Notes: a model not told the origin generated them from the letters alone. A DNA stretch of 64,000 nt from Mycobacterium botniense (GCF_010723305.1 NZ_BLKW01000002.1:1984001-2048000); one strand, 5' to 3'. Counted from the stretch's first letter, positions 24,669 through 33,496 are shown. Made by a program: numbers and translations.

Positions 24669-26320
24669 GTGTCGGCCCGCAGCAGGAGCACGCCACTGGG
24701 GGTGAGCCCGCCGCTGCTGACCACTGCGACACTGGCATCGGCGACCTGGCGCTCACCGGCCTCGCCGCGCAACTGGCTGACGGCTTCATGCAAAAGCCCC
24801 ATGCCGTGGGTGCGGCCATGGGAGAGCTGGCCACCGTGCGTGTTGAGCGGCAGCAGCCCGTCGCGGGCGATGTTCTTACCGCCGTCGAGAAAATCTTTGG
24901 CCTCACCGATCCCGCAGAAGCCCAGCGCTTCGATCCAGGACAGGCAGTTCATGGTGAACCCGTCGTACAGCTCGGCGACATCGACGTCCTCGGGCCTCAG
25001 CGGGGTGCGCGACCACAGGTGCGCGGATTGGCCCAATACCTGCGGTTCGTGGGTCAGTGTGCTTTGGTCCCAGTCGATGCGCTCGATGATCTGTGTTCCC
25101 ACCGCCTCCACCAGCACCGGGGGTTTGGCCAGGTCGCGGGCAGCGTCGCGAGCGGAGACGATGACCGCGATCGCCCCGTCGCACGGCACGTCACAGTCAT
25201 ACAGTCCGAACGGCGTGGTGATCGGGCGCGCGTTCAGGTAGTCGTCCATGGTCATCGGGGTGCGGTAGATGGCCGTCGGGTTGAGTTCGGCATTGGCGCG
25301 CTGGTTCAACGCGATCCAGCCCAGCGTCTCTTTCGTCGTCCCGTATCGATGCATGTGCCGCTGCGCGTTCTGCGCCAACGTATGAGCAGCCGAGGTGGCG
25401 CCGAACGGGATCAGCCAGCTGGTGGTGCGGCCGGTGGGCGGAGCGAACCTGCCCTGCCTCACCAGCTCGTTGTAGGTGGCCTCCCACAGTGTCCGGAAGC
25501 ACAGCACGTGACGGGCCAGGCCGCCGGCGACCGCAAGCATCGCGGCGATCACCGAACCGCCCGGGCCGAAGGTCTCGATGCCGCCGTTGTGCCAGGTGGG
25601 CCGGATGCCCAGCGCCGCTTCCAGCGCGGTGACCCCGCCCTCACCGAAACCTCCGAGATTGCCTCCGCCGGGATACGTTGAGAGGCCGTCGATGTCGTCG
25701 ATCGTCAGGCCGGCATCGGCGATCGCCGCCTCGCAGGCCTGCACGGTCAGTGACAGCGGCGGCACCATCAGCCGACGCCCGATCTGCGACATGCCGATTC
25801 CGGTGAGCGCCACCTTGTCTTCGAACTTCTCTCGAGTGAGCATGGGGCGCACATACTCACCGAAACGTTCCGGGGGGATCTCGTCGATCGGCAGCGCTGC
25901 GGGCGTCGGGTCGGCGACCGGGCGAAACAGGGGCAGCCACACGTCGTCGGCGCGTTCGAAAACGACTTCCACCTGCTGACCGAGCTGAAGCTGATCGGGG
26001 TCGCACTCGATGATGTTGGTGGTCAACCGGACCCGGGGATCTTCGGCGATCGCCACCTGCGCCACCACATAGGGTGCGGGCAGCCCCGGCAAGCTGAACC
26101 GGTGATTCACAGTGAACCCGGCCAGTGTCGCCCTGCCTGACACCGTCCGCACCCCCAGGTTGTGGGAGCGGCAATAGCGGCAGAGCGGCGCTGGCGGATG
26201 AATCAGCGCCCGGCAGTCCTGACATTCTTGCAGTCGCAGTCTGCCGTCGGCGCCCGAGGACCAGAAGAACTCGTTCTCGGCGGTCACCAGCGGCAGCGGA
26301 CGTCCGGTCTCGCTGCTCAC
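24665..26320 (-). CDS. DUF35 OB-fold/Zn-ribbon fused to thiolase-like (lipid-transfer) domain
   Basis: 551 aa, two domains normally encoded separately. Residues about 10-135 are a DUF35 acyl-CoA-binding module with a rubredoxin-like Zn site (C33, C36, C47, C50) and an OB fold. Residues about 165-551 are an SCP2/Ltp2-like thiolase. The thiolase nucleophile Cys is replaced (ETFGPGGSV), as in Ltp2-type retro-aldolases; HGGQLSHGRTHGMG is kept. In steroid side-chain breakdown a separate Ltp2 and DUF35 protein form such an aldolase, so a retro-aldol cleavage of a CoA thioester is likely. I prefer GTG 26320 (GTGA overlap with the ferredoxin stop) over GTG 26335. Confidence 0.88.
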   Translation of the reverse strand: MSSETGRPLPLVTAENEFFWSSGADGRLRLQECQDCRALIHPPAPLCRYCRSHNLGVRTVSGRATLAGFTVNHRFSLPGLPAPYVVAQVAIAEDPRVRLTTNIIECDPDQLQLGQQVEVVFERADDVWLPLFRPVADPTPAALPIDEIPPERFGEYVRPMLTREKFEDKVALTGIGMSQIGRRLMVPPLSLTVQACEAAIADAGLTIDDIDGLSTYPGGGNLGGFGEGGVTALEAALGIRPTWHNGGIETFGPGGSVIAAMLAVAGGLARHVLCFRTLWEATYNELVRQGRFAPPTGRTTSWLIPFGATSAAHTLAQNAQRHMHRYGTTKETLGWIALNQRANAELNPTAIYRTPMTMDDYLNARPITTPFGLYDCDVPCDGAIAVIVSARDAARDLAKPPVLVEAVGTQIIERIDWDQSTLTHEPQVLGQSAHLWSRTPLRPEDVDVAELYDGFTMNCLSWIEALGFCGIGEAKDFLDGGKNIARDGLLPLNTHGGQLSHGRTHGMGLLHEAVSQLRGEAGERQVADASVAVVSSGGLTPSGVLLLRADT

Positions 26321-26628
26321 CGGGTGAAACCCCACTCGGCTTCATTCGCCTCGATTTTGAGGTTTTCCGCGGGAGCGCCGTCCGCGGTGCCCGACGGCGG
26401 TGACGCGAGATGCGGGCTGCGCTCACCGATCTCGGTGATAGCGTGCACCGGACAGTCCAGCAGCGCGTTCATAACCGCGTCGCGGTCCGGTTCGGCCACG
26501 GTGCCGTCCCCGGTCAGCGATGCATAACCCCAGTCGTCAAGCGAGAAATACCCGGGTGCGTGCTTGGCACAGATGCCGAAGCCGTCACAGACCGTACGGT
26601 CCAGCCGGATTCGCATGCCTTCGCTCAT
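26317..26628 (-). CDS. [3Fe-4S]-type ferredoxin
   Basis: 103 aa; the ferredoxin domain is residues 5-70 and a 33-residue polar tail follows. Ligands Cys14, Cys20 (CDGFGIC) and Cys59 (DCPVHAI). Unlike the other P450-type ferredoxins here, Phe17 replaces the usual His. The start overlaps the stop of the NuoF-like gene by 4 bp (ATGA), so the two are probably a reductase-carrier pair. No P450 lies in this operon; the carrier could serve P450s or the Rieske oxygenase elsewhere. Confidence 0.9.
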   Translation of the reverse strand: MSEGMRIRLDRTVCDGFGICAKHAPGYFSLDDWGYASLTGDGTVAEPDRDAVMNALLDCPVHAITEIGERSPHLASPPSGTADGAPAENLKIEANEAEWGFTR

Positions 26629-27932
26629 GCCCGCATCACCGCCTCGACCTCGAAGGGCCGCTCGGCGCGGAACGCGCCGTCACGGCATGACCGGCAGCTG
26701 CGGTCGAGATGGTGTTGGACACTGCGCGGAAACTGGTTGAGCAGGCTTGCCGCCGCATTGGTGGCCGCGTCCAGGGTCGCGCAGGCGCCGCGGCCGCGCA
26801 GTACTACCGACCAGCGTCTCAGCCGGTCGAGGTCTGCTGTCGTCGCGACTCCGTCGCGCAACGCCCCGCCGACCGCCGACATCGCCGCTGTTCCGTTGAA
26901 GCACGATCCGCACTGCCCGGCGTTTTCCCGATCGAAATACGCCAGCACCGACGCCGCGACCGCAACCGGACACTCGTCGGTAAGCACCGAGATCGCACCG
27001 CAGCCCAGTGCACTGCCGAATCGGCGCATCGTCTCGTGATCCAAGGTGGCGTCCAGGACATCCCGATTGAGCAGGCCGGCGAAATAGCCGCTCATCAGCA
27101 CGCCCTGCACCGAGTCAGACGAGACCCCGTGCAGCGTCAGCAGTTGTGTGAACGGCAGGCCGTGCGGGATCTCGTATAGACCCGGGGAGCGTCCGGCTCC
27201 GGTGAGCGTCACCAGACAGCTGCCCGGCGAGTCGGCGGTGCCCAGCGACCGGAATGCCGCCGCGCCGTGTTGATGGAGGTAGGGCAGATTGGCCAGGGTC
27301 TCCACATTGCTGACCAGGGTGGGGCGTCCGCCGACCCCCGACTCGAACGGGCGCGGCGGCTTGTCGGTGGGCTTGACCGGGCCGCCGTTGAGTGCGCGGA
27401 CGGCGGCGGTCTCTTCGCCGGCGACATATCCGGGATCGACCTTGTGCACCCGGACCGCAACCTCGCCGAATGCATCGGAGTCAGCCTCGGCGAGTGCTGT
27501 TTCAGCGCTGCGGGCCGCGTCGGGGTCGGAGACGTAGACGTACACCCGCTTTGCCCCCACCATTGCCGCCGCCAGCCGCAGCCCGTCGAGCACCAGATGG
27601 GGCCGGTTGCGCAGCAGCCAGCGATCCTTGATCGAGGCCGGCTCGCCCTCCTCGCCGTTGGCGATGACGACGGCGCCGCCGACAGCACGGCCGTTGTCGC
27701 GCACTGCGCGCAGCTTCACCGCCAGTGGGAAGGCCGCGCCCCCGCGGCCCAGCAGCCCACTGTGTTGGACTTCCGCGAGCAACTCGTCGGCGTCCGCCAG
27801 CGGTCGGTAGCCCCCACGGTTCCGATACGCCGCGCAGTCCTCCCTCTCGTGCCCGGGTTGCTCGGGCAACAGGCGTGGCGCGCAGCCGGGCCAGGCGGCG
27901 ACAGTGAGCTGTGGTGCGGCGGTGGTTTCCAT
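26625..27932 (-). CDS. NuoF-like NADH-binding flavoprotein (FMN, SLBB, Fe-S), standalone
   Basis: 435 aa. FMN/NADH motif GLLGRGGAAFP (59-69), NGEEGEPASIKDR (92-104), GYVAGEETA, and VGGRPTLVSNVETLANLP, followed by an SLBB region and an Fe-S domain. NuoF has four Cys in SCGxCxxC plus a distant Cys; here the first is Ala338, leaving Cys341, Cys344 and Cys384, with Cys413 and Cys416 near the C-terminus as possible substitutes. No other complex I genes are present. Paired with the overlapping ferredoxin, it most likely passes electrons from NADH to that carrier. First gene of the six-gene operon, 33 bp from a divergent gene. Confidence 0.9.
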   Translation of the reverse strand: METTAAPQLTVAAWPGCAPRLLPEQPGHEREDCAAYRNRGGYRPLADADELLAEVQHSGLLGRGGAAFPLAVKLRAVRDNGRAVGGAVVIANGEEGEPASIKDRWLLRNRPHLVLDGLRLAAAMVGAKRVYVYVSDPDAARSAETALAEADSDAFGEVAVRVHKVDPGYVAGEETAAVRALNGGPVKPTDKPPRPFESGVGGRPTLVSNVETLANLPYLHQHGAAAFRSLGTADSPGSCLVTLTGAGRSPGLYEIPHGLPFTQLLTLHGVSSDSVQGVLMSGYFAGLLNRDVLDATLDHETMRRFGSALGCGAISVLTDECPVAVAASVLAYFDRENAGQCGSCFNGTAAMSAVGGALRDGVATTADLDRLRRWSVVLRGRGACATLDAATNAAASLLNQFPRSVQHHLDRSCRSCRDGAFRAERPFEVEAVMRA

Positions 27933-27965
27933 CAGTCCTCGATCACCGCGGTTAGGCTGGCATGC

Positions 27966-28439
27966 ATGCGGACTGCTGTGGTGCGGGTCAGAGTCGACCC
28001 GTCCGGTGCGCTTACGCGGACGCAGCTAAGCCAGGGCATGGCCACACTCCTCAAACTCGCTGGCGAGGCCGGTGCCGACGTGATCGAGCGCAACCTGGCC
28101 GCCATGCCGGTCGCCCGTCGCGAGGTGCAATTGCTCATCGCCGGTGACGACGCCGACACCCTCAAGCAGACCGCACTTGACCTGTGCGCCAAGGCGTTCG
28201 GCACCACTCCGGTGGCCGGGGTCGTCACCTATATCAGCAGGGGAACCGACGACGACGCCCGCGGCGTGCTGGCCGGATTCGGGCTTACCGGCGAAATCAC
28301 CCGGACCCCGGGCGACGAAGGCTTCGACGTCGTCTACGTGACGCTGCGCAAATCCGACCTCGAGCGGATTCCGGAAAGCCGCATTCACACCGCTCTCGAG
28401 GCCTCGCTCAACTGTGAGGTCCGCATCCTGACCCGCTGA
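27966..28439 (+). CDS. Conserved-looking protein of unknown function
   Basis: 157 aa, starting ATG 27966; the frame is open further left only as a shadow of the flavoprotein gene. Regular alpha/beta alternation (RTAVVRVRVDPSG; REVQLLIAGDDADTLKQTALDLCAKAF; FDVVYVTLRKSDLERIP) suggests a compact soluble domain, perhaps two similar halves. No family recognised. It is divergent from the six-gene operon with only 33 bp between the starts, so both promoters overlap. Confidence 0.75.
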   Translation: MRTAVVRVRVDPSGALTRTQLSQGMATLLKLAGEAGADVIERNLAAMPVARREVQLLIAGDDADTLKQTALDLCAKAFGTTPVAGVVTYISRGTDDDARGVLAGFGLTGEITRTPGDEGFDVVYVTLRKSDLERIPESRIHTALEASLNCEVRILTR

Positions 28440-28444
28440 CCGCA

Positions 28445-29311
28445 TCAGCGTTCCAAAAATTCCAGGATGGGGGGCGCTGCCAGCACCCAGGTGTCGAACA
28501 TGTTGAAGTGGTCCACCTTTCCCGCGGCGCGTGCTTCGGCCGCACGTTCCCATGCGTCCTCCGGCCAGGGCGGATCGATGAGATGCGATCCCTTGATCAG
28601 GCAACTCACCTCCAGGGATGTCCGCTTGGGGTGGTCCCAATCGTTCTCACCGCCCCGGATGATCAAGGTGGGAACCCTGATGCGGTCAAACATTTCGTCA
28701 TCGACACCGGGAATCGTCTGCCCCGGCTTGGGGACGAACGCATTCAGCCAGCGCAGCATCACCTTGAGGAACGCGTCGGCGTCCAGGCTGAGTATCCGCT
28801 GCTTGTTGTTGGGGTTCTGCTCGATTCGCTCACGCCATTCCGGCACCTTGAGCAGCCCCTCAATACCCGACCAGCGCACCGCCTGAATGCTCGGCAACAC
28901 GTAGAAGGCGCCAAGCTGGTACATGCCGTACACGCCGCCGACGATGTTCCACACCACCAGCTTGGTGACCAGTTCGGGGTAGAGCATCGTCGTGAGCATC
29001 GAGTCGCGGGCCCCGCCTGAGCCTCCCGCGATGATGCACGGCCCCGCGCCGAGCACCGTCAGCAGGCCGTGCAGGGTCTCGGCGCGCATGTGTGACTCGC
29101 TTTGCCCGTAGAACTGCACGTCCGAGGCGCCGCAATTGGGCCGGTCCCACAACAGCACCCGGTAGCCGCCGCCGACCAGTGCTTCCGCCAAAGGGCGCAG
29201 GCCCGGCACATCCTTGCTGAACCGGCCACCCGGGGTCAGGACGATCAGATCGCCTGATTCACCAAGGATTTCGTAGACGACGTTCCCGCCATTGACCTCG
29301 ACAACAGGCAC
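28445..29311 (-). CDS. Alpha/beta hydrolase
   Basis: 288 aa. TPGGRFSKDVPG oxyanion region, LLWDRPNCGASD, and nucleophile elbow AGGSGGARDS (Ser about 98). The late Asp (GGENDWDHP) and His (GSHLIDPP or VDHFN) complete a triad. GTG 29311 follows GGAGG at 7 bp, better than the TTG at 29326. Last gene of the amidohydrolase-Rieske ferredoxin operon; a C-C or ester hydrolase on a ring-opened product would fit. Confidence 0.87.
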   Translation of the reverse strand: MPVVEVNGGNVVYEILGESGDLIVLTPGGRFSKDVPGLRPLAEALVGGGYRVLLWDRPNCGASDVQFYGQSESHMRAETLHGLLTVLGAGPCIIAGGSGGARDSMLTTMLYPELVTKLVVWNIVGGVYGMYQLGAFYVLPSIQAVRWSGIEGLLKVPEWRERIEQNPNNKQRILSLDADAFLKVMLRWLNAFVPKPGQTIPGVDDEMFDRIRVPTLIIRGGENDWDHPKRTSLEVSCLIKGSHLIDPPWPEDAWERAAEARAAGKVDHFNMFDTWVLAAPPILEFLER

Positions 29312-29328
29312 GTGCCTTCCTCCCAACC

Positions 29329-29721
29329 TCAGGCCGTCACCAGGACGTCTTTACCGACCACCCGTACCGGGTAGGTGCGAATGCTCCACTCCGGCTTAAC
29401 CGCGGTTGTTCCCGTCGCCAGCTCGAAACCCCATTGGTGCCAGGGACAGTAGATGTACTCCAGATCCCGGACCATCACCGCATCCCCTGGAACGCTCTCG
29501 TCGACGACCGTCCGTCCCCGCAGACGCCCGGAACACAGCGGCCCACCCTGGTGCGGGCAATAATTCGCGATGGCGTAGAACGTGCCGTTGATGTTGTAGA
29601 CGCCCACACCGTGTCGCCCAATCGGCACCAGTTTGTGTGTGCCGGGCGGAATCTCGTCCACTGTCGCGACAACATGCTCGCGGCCCTGGGCCAGCCGGGG
29701 CCGCATGGTTTCTGGTGGCAT
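29329..29721 (-). CDS. Rieske [2Fe-2S] ferredoxin
   Basis: 130 aa with one Rieske domain: C55-x-H57 (CPHQGG) and C92-x2-H95 (CPWHQW). No membrane segment. It may feed electrons to the Rieske oxygenase at 9486-10775, which lacks its own ferredoxin, or act within this operon. It abuts the amidohydrolase upstream with no gap and lies 17 bp before the hydrolase. Confidence 0.9.
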   Translation of the reverse strand: MPPETMRPRLAQGREHVVATVDEIPPGTHKLVPIGRHGVGVYNINGTFYAIANYCPHQGGPLCSGRLRGRTVVDESVPGDAVMVRDLEYIYCPWHQWGFELATGTTAVKPEWSIRTYPVRVVGKDVLVTA

Positions 29722-30867
29722 TCAGAACACCCGGGTTTGGCCCTCAAGCACCGGGACAGTCTCCGGCAGATGATAGGTCGCGATACCGTTACGGAACATC
29801 ACTGCCTCGCGGGCGGCCTTGGGCAGGTGTTTGACCAGCCAGCGTGGGTCATCGAAGGTCCAGTGCGGGTAGTCGGAGGAATACAGCAAGATCTTGTCGC
29901 ACTCCATCCACTCCAGCGCTCGGGTGAGCTCGGTCTTGTCCTCGGGGTAATCCAGCGGCTGGGTGGTGAACTTGATGTGCTCCTTGACGTACTCGCTTGG
30001 CTTGCGCTTGATCTCCACCCACGACTTACGGGCCTCGTAGATCGCGTCCATCCGCCACATCAGGGGCAGAATCCAGGTGAACGCGTGCTCGACGAGCACG
30101 ATCCGCAGCGTCGGGAAGCGGTCGAAGACGCCGTCGAAGATCAGGCTCATCACCTGGTTGGCGGCCAGCAGCGAGTAGGTCACCATGAAGTCGTGGTTAT
30201 AGCTGGGGAAGCCCACCGGCGGCATTGGCAGCATCTCGTAATTGCTGCGGGATAGGTGACAGCTGACCACGATGTCGTGTTTAGTGGCGGCTGCCCACAC
30301 CGGGTCGTACATGGGGTGCCCCCACGACGGCCGCGGCTCGGCCTTGAGCAGGATTTGCGCCATATACGGGTGGCCGGCCCATCGTTCGATCTCGCGGGCG
30401 GCGCCCTGCGGGTCTTCGACCGCCACGCAGATCGAACCGCGCCAACGCTGATGCCAGTTGTTGTGGCTGTCCAGCCAGTGGTTGGCCTGCCAGTCATTAA
30501 GTGCGCAGGAGAACGCCTGGTGAGCTTCGGGTAGCCGGGGGGTGCGGCCACCGGGCTCCAGGATCGCGATATCCGAGCCGGCTGCCATGATCAACTGGCG
30601 GAATGCCATATCCGGGTCGCTGCCGGGGAATTCGCCGTCGGGTGGAAAGGTGTCGGCGCGCATCGCGAAGGTGTGCGCATAGTCCGGAGCATCGTAGTAG
30701 ATGAGCTCGCCGACCTTGTGGTTGAGGAAGAACTTGCTCCGCCACGGCTCGGGAATGTACTGGGTCAGCTCGCCGCGTTTAGGCACCGGGTGGACATCCG
30801 AGTCGACGCACCGGACGGCGATGCGCTCGGCGGCGGGAACCCGCTCTTGCGTCTGTGTCAGCGTCAT
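29722..30867 (-). CDS. Amidohydrolase family 2 (ACMSD-like) protein
   Basis: 381 aa TIM-barrel enzyme. CVDSDVHPVPKRGEL at 20-34, SCHLSRSNYE mid-protein, VEHAFTWILPLMWRMD and LLYSSDYPHWTFDDP, where Asp is the expected metal ligand. Decarboxylase or C-C hydrolase chemistry is usual for this group. Second in a four-gene minus-strand operon. It is clearly related to the gene upstream (30889-31986) but keeps the Asp that the other lacks. Confidence 0.9.
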   Translation of the reverse strand: MTLTQTQERVPAAERIAVRCVDSDVHPVPKRGELTQYIPEPWRSKFFLNHKVGELIYYDAPDYAHTFAMRADTFPPDGEFPGSDPDMAFRQLIMAAGSDIAILEPGGRTPRLPEAHQAFSCALNDWQANHWLDSHNNWHQRWRGSICVAVEDPQGAAREIERWAGHPYMAQILLKAEPRPSWGHPMYDPVWAAATKHDIVVSCHLSRSNYEMLPMPPVGFPSYNHDFMVTYSLLAANQVMSLIFDGVFDRFPTLRIVLVEHAFTWILPLMWRMDAIYEARKSWVEIKRKPSEYVKEHIKFTTQPLDYPEDKTELTRALEWMECDKILLYSSDYPHWTFDDPRWLVKHLPKAAREAVMFRNGIATYHLPETVPVLEGQTRVF

Positions 30868-30888
30868 TGTGGTTCTCCTTGCTCACTT

Positions 30889-31986
30889 CTACTGTGCGCC
30901 CAAGCTGACCGGGATGTCTATGCCGTAGAGGTTTGCCGCGTTGCGCCAGCTCAGCTTCTCCCGCTGCTCGCTGGTCAGTGCCCTGGGCAGTGCCGTGACG
31001 TCCCCGCAGTGCCAGTGCGGGTAGCTGGAGCCAAACATCACCATGTCGTCTTTGCCCGTGAAGCTCAGCCATTCGCCGGCGAACTCCGCGTCCCCGGGAC
31101 CGTCGAGGCTGCCCTGCACGAAGTAGACGTGTCCGGGCAGGTAGTCGCTGGGTATCCGGGGCGCCCACGGGGTCTGTTCCAGGTGGGGCCGACCGAACAC
31201 ATCCATCCGCCAGATGAACGGGGTGACGAAGTCCGCGGCGCCGTCGGCCCAGACGAACTTCACACTGAACCGCTCGAACACGCCCTCGGCGATCATGTTC
31301 ATCAAGTGGTAGAGGTAATTCAGCGCCATGAAACTGACGTATTGCTCGTACGTTCGGGTGTGTCCGGACGGTGTGGGCGGAAAACCGATACCCTCACCTG
31401 TCTCGATGTGCACCGCCACCGGAAGGTTGGCTGCGGCTGCCGCTTCCCACAGCGGCCAGAACTGCGGCTTGCCGTAGAGTTCGCGCGACTGCAGCGGGAC
31501 ACCGATCTGCACCACCCGCGGGTGGTCTTTATATGTCTCGATCTCGCGCAGCGCCCCGGGGATGTCGTCGGGGTTGACTCGGATAGTGCCGCGGAAGCGT
31601 TCACCGAACTCGCTATGTTCCAACCACCGTGACACCATCATCTCGTTATGCGCGGCGTGCAGCGCGGTGCCCAGGTGCCGATCGGGCATGATGCCGCGTC
31701 CCATCGGGTGCAAGACCGCCACGTCAATACCCCGCTCGGAGAACAGGTAATGGCCGACGAAATCCGGGTCCGAGCCGGGGTAGCCCCGATCCGGCCCGTC
31801 GGTGCCCGGGGCATATTCGCCGCCCGGCGCGCCATACCAGTCCATCTCGTAGTCGGGGAAACCGCGGCTTTTGAAGGGCTCCCGCAAGAAACTGCGCAAG
31901 TCCGTATTGGACGCGAAAAAGATGTGGACGCTGGCGTCAATGACGGGCGTTCGGGTTCCGTCCGGGTGTTGTATCACCTTAACCAC
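30889..31986 (-). CDS. Amidohydrolase family 2 (ACMSD-like) protein with altered metal-site residue
   Basis: 365 aa. DASVHIFFASN near the N-terminus, VHIETGEG in the centre, WADGAADFVTPFIWRMD, and MFGSSYPHWHCGD. In the related downstream protein the last block reads SSDYPHW; here Ser replaces the Asp that normally holds the metal or acts in catalysis. It could be a non-catalytic partner forming a heteromer with the downstream protein. First gene of its operon; site E1 lies 168 bp upstream. Confidence 0.87.
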   Translation of the reverse strand: MVKVIQHPDGTRTPVIDASVHIFFASNTDLRSFLREPFKSRGFPDYEMDWYGAPGGEYAPGTDGPDRGYPGSDPDFVGHYLFSERGIDVAVLHPMGRGIMPDRHLGTALHAAHNEMMVSRWLEHSEFGERFRGTIRVNPDDIPGALREIETYKDHPRVVQIGVPLQSRELYGKPQFWPLWEAAAAANLPVAVHIETGEGIGFPPTPSGHTRTYEQYVSFMALNYLYHLMNMIAEGVFERFSVKFVWADGAADFVTPFIWRMDVFGRPHLEQTPWAPRIPSDYLPGHVYFVQGSLDGPGDAEFAGEWLSFTGKDDMVMFGSSYPHWHCGDVTALPRALTSEQREKLSWRNAANLYGIDIPVSLGAQ

Positions 31987-32154
31987 CGTCCGCGGCTCCG
32001 ACCTCGGTGTCGAGCCTGCTGCTCGTCCGCTAGGTAATCTAACATTTTCCGTCAGCGCCTATCAACGGCTTTCCGGTAAGCATTTCGATTAGCCGTTATC
32101 CCTGGTAGTGGCCGGTATTGCCGGTCCAGTATGTGAGCGTAGTTCTTCAAGACG

Positions 32155-32169
32155 GATAATATCATTCTC
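32155..32169. promoter_or_regulatory. GAGAAT-type operator (site E1)
   Basis: GATAAT-ATC-ATTCTC, one mismatch from the palindrome, extended to GG...CC one base outward. It lies 168 bp before the amidohydrolase start at 31986. Confidence 0.45.
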
Positions 32170-32289
32170 CGATCGGCGTGCGCAGCACCCGGACCCGGGC
32201 ACTGGCGGAACTGGCCCACCACAACACCCGAGGGCTGCGACGCGCTTGCTGGCCGGCTGCGCGTGCGATGACGCGGGAGTCTGCCGGTG

Positions 32290-32340
32290 CCAGGTGTGGG
32301 TCGTGGGAAAGCCCATGTTGGCCAAGCCGATAAACCTCAT
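32290..32340 (-). pseudogene. Fragment of a beta-hydroxyacid dehydrogenase N-terminus
   Basis: Seventeen codons read MRFIGLANMGFPTTHTW on the minus strand, very like the dinucleotide-binding start GFIGLGNMGFPMA of 3-hydroxyisobutyrate dehydrogenases, with one residue lost and Gly changed to Ala. Nothing recognisable follows. A chance match is possible, but two intact relatives lie at 22148-23751. Confidence 0.35.
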
Positions 32341-32450
32341 CGTCACAACGCCCCCGGTTGGAGGCCCGGCGCTGCCCCGCAGCCTTGGTCTGCTGGCGCA
32401 GTCGGGCGCAGCGCACCGCCCACTATGCGAGATTGTGACTGTGCTAATTA

Positions 32451-32465
32451 GAGAATGCTATTCTC
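32451..32465. promoter_or_regulatory. GAGAAT-type palindromic operator (site E2)
   Basis: GAGAAT-GCT-ATTCTC, perfect 6-bp arms, 32 bp before the small dehydrogenase start at 32498. Confidence 0.65.
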
Positions 32466-32497
32466 ACCATGGTGGTGACGGTGAGGAGGCGGCCCGG

Positions 32498-33496
32498 ATG
32501 CTTTTGGAATTCAATGCCGATCAGCGGCTCTGGCAGCACACGGTGCGTGATGTTGTGGCCAAACAGTGCCCGCCAACGCTGGTGCGCAGCGTGGCAGAGG
32601 ACGGCGTTGACACCAGCCCGCTCTGGAAGTCGTATGTCGATTTGGGCTGGACGGAGTTGAATGACCCGGCCGGTGCGGTGGAGTTGGCGATCGTGTTGGA
32701 AGAGCTGGGCCGTGCCACCGATCCCACCCCGTTCTTGGCGACGATGAGCCAGTTCGCGCCGCTGGCGACGGACCGGTTCGACCCGAACCAGTCGGGAACC
32801 GCCGTGTACAGCGGGGTGGCGGCGCACCGCGCGGCGGAGGGGTGGGTGCTGGAGGGCACGGCGCGTTACGTCCTCGACGGGGATCGTGCCGACCGGTTGG
32901 CCGTGGTGACCCCGGCCGGGGTGTTCGTGGTCGACGGCCAGGAATTGCCGAAGCGGCGGCTCCCGGTGTTCGACCCGGTGCTGCACATCGCCGACGTGTC
33001 GTTCCCGGGGATCCGGGTACCCCATGATGCCCGAGTGCACGTGGACGCCGAGCGCGCTCATCATGTGGCGCTGACCGGGATGGCCCTCACGATGGTCGGT
33101 GCCTGTCAGCGCATCCTCGATCTGGTCCTCGACCATGTGCGCACCCGCCATCAATTCGGCGTTCCGATCGGCTCTTTTCAAGCTGTACAGCACAAGGCCG
33201 TGGATATGCATGTCGCAATCGAACGGGCGCGGGCCTTGGCGTATTTCGCCGCGTTGACGATCGCCGCCGACGACCCGCGGCGGCGGCTGGCGGCGGCGAT
33301 GGCCAAAGCATCCGCGGGGGAATGCCAGGCGCTGGTATTTCGCCACGGTCTGCAGTTGTTCGGCGCGATGGGATTCACCTGGGAGAACGACCTGCAGTTT
33401 GCGCTGAAACGCGCCAAGGTGGGCGAGCTCATGCTCGGCGGCGCCGCCGAGCATCGGGCGAGGATCGCGGAGGAATACCGTGCAGCTGACTTTTGA
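32498..33496 (+). CDS. Small acyl-CoA dehydrogenase subunit
   Basis: 332 aa, divergent member. The C-terminal FAD-domain blocks DHVRTRHQFGVPIGSFQAVQHK and LQLFGAMGFTWENDLQFALKR are clear, while the N-terminal half has lost most usual signatures. ATG 32498 is preceded at 8 bp by GAGGAGG. Its end overlaps the following large dehydrogenase by 17 bp, matching the two-gene alpha2beta2 layout of FadE26/27-like and FadE28/29-like enzymes. The frame extends upstream without support. Regulated from site E2. Confidence 0.9.
   Translation: MLLEFNADQRLWQHTVRDVVAKQCPPTLVRSVAEDGVDTSPLWKSYVDLGWTELNDPAGAVELAIVLEELGRATDPTPFLATMSQFAPLATDRFDPNQSGTAVYSGVAAHRAAEGWVLEGTARYVLDGDRADRLAVVTPAGVFVVDGQELPKRRLPVFDPVLHIADVSFPGIRVPHDARVHVDAERAHHVALTGMALTMVGACQRILDLVLDHVRTRHQFGVPIGSFQAVQHKAVDMHVAIERARALAYFAALTIAADDPRRRLAAAMAKASAGECQALVFRHGLQLFGAMGFTWENDLQFALKRAKVGELMLGGAAEHRARIAEEYRAADF

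Larger units (their letters stand above)
31987..32497. other. 511-bp divergent intergenic region
   Basis: Between the minus-strand amidohydrolase operon and the plus-strand dehydrogenase pair. It holds two GAGAAT-type sites (32155-32169 and 32451-32465) and a short remnant of a beta-hydroxyacid dehydrogenase start (32290-32340). No intact gene seen. Confidence 0.6.
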
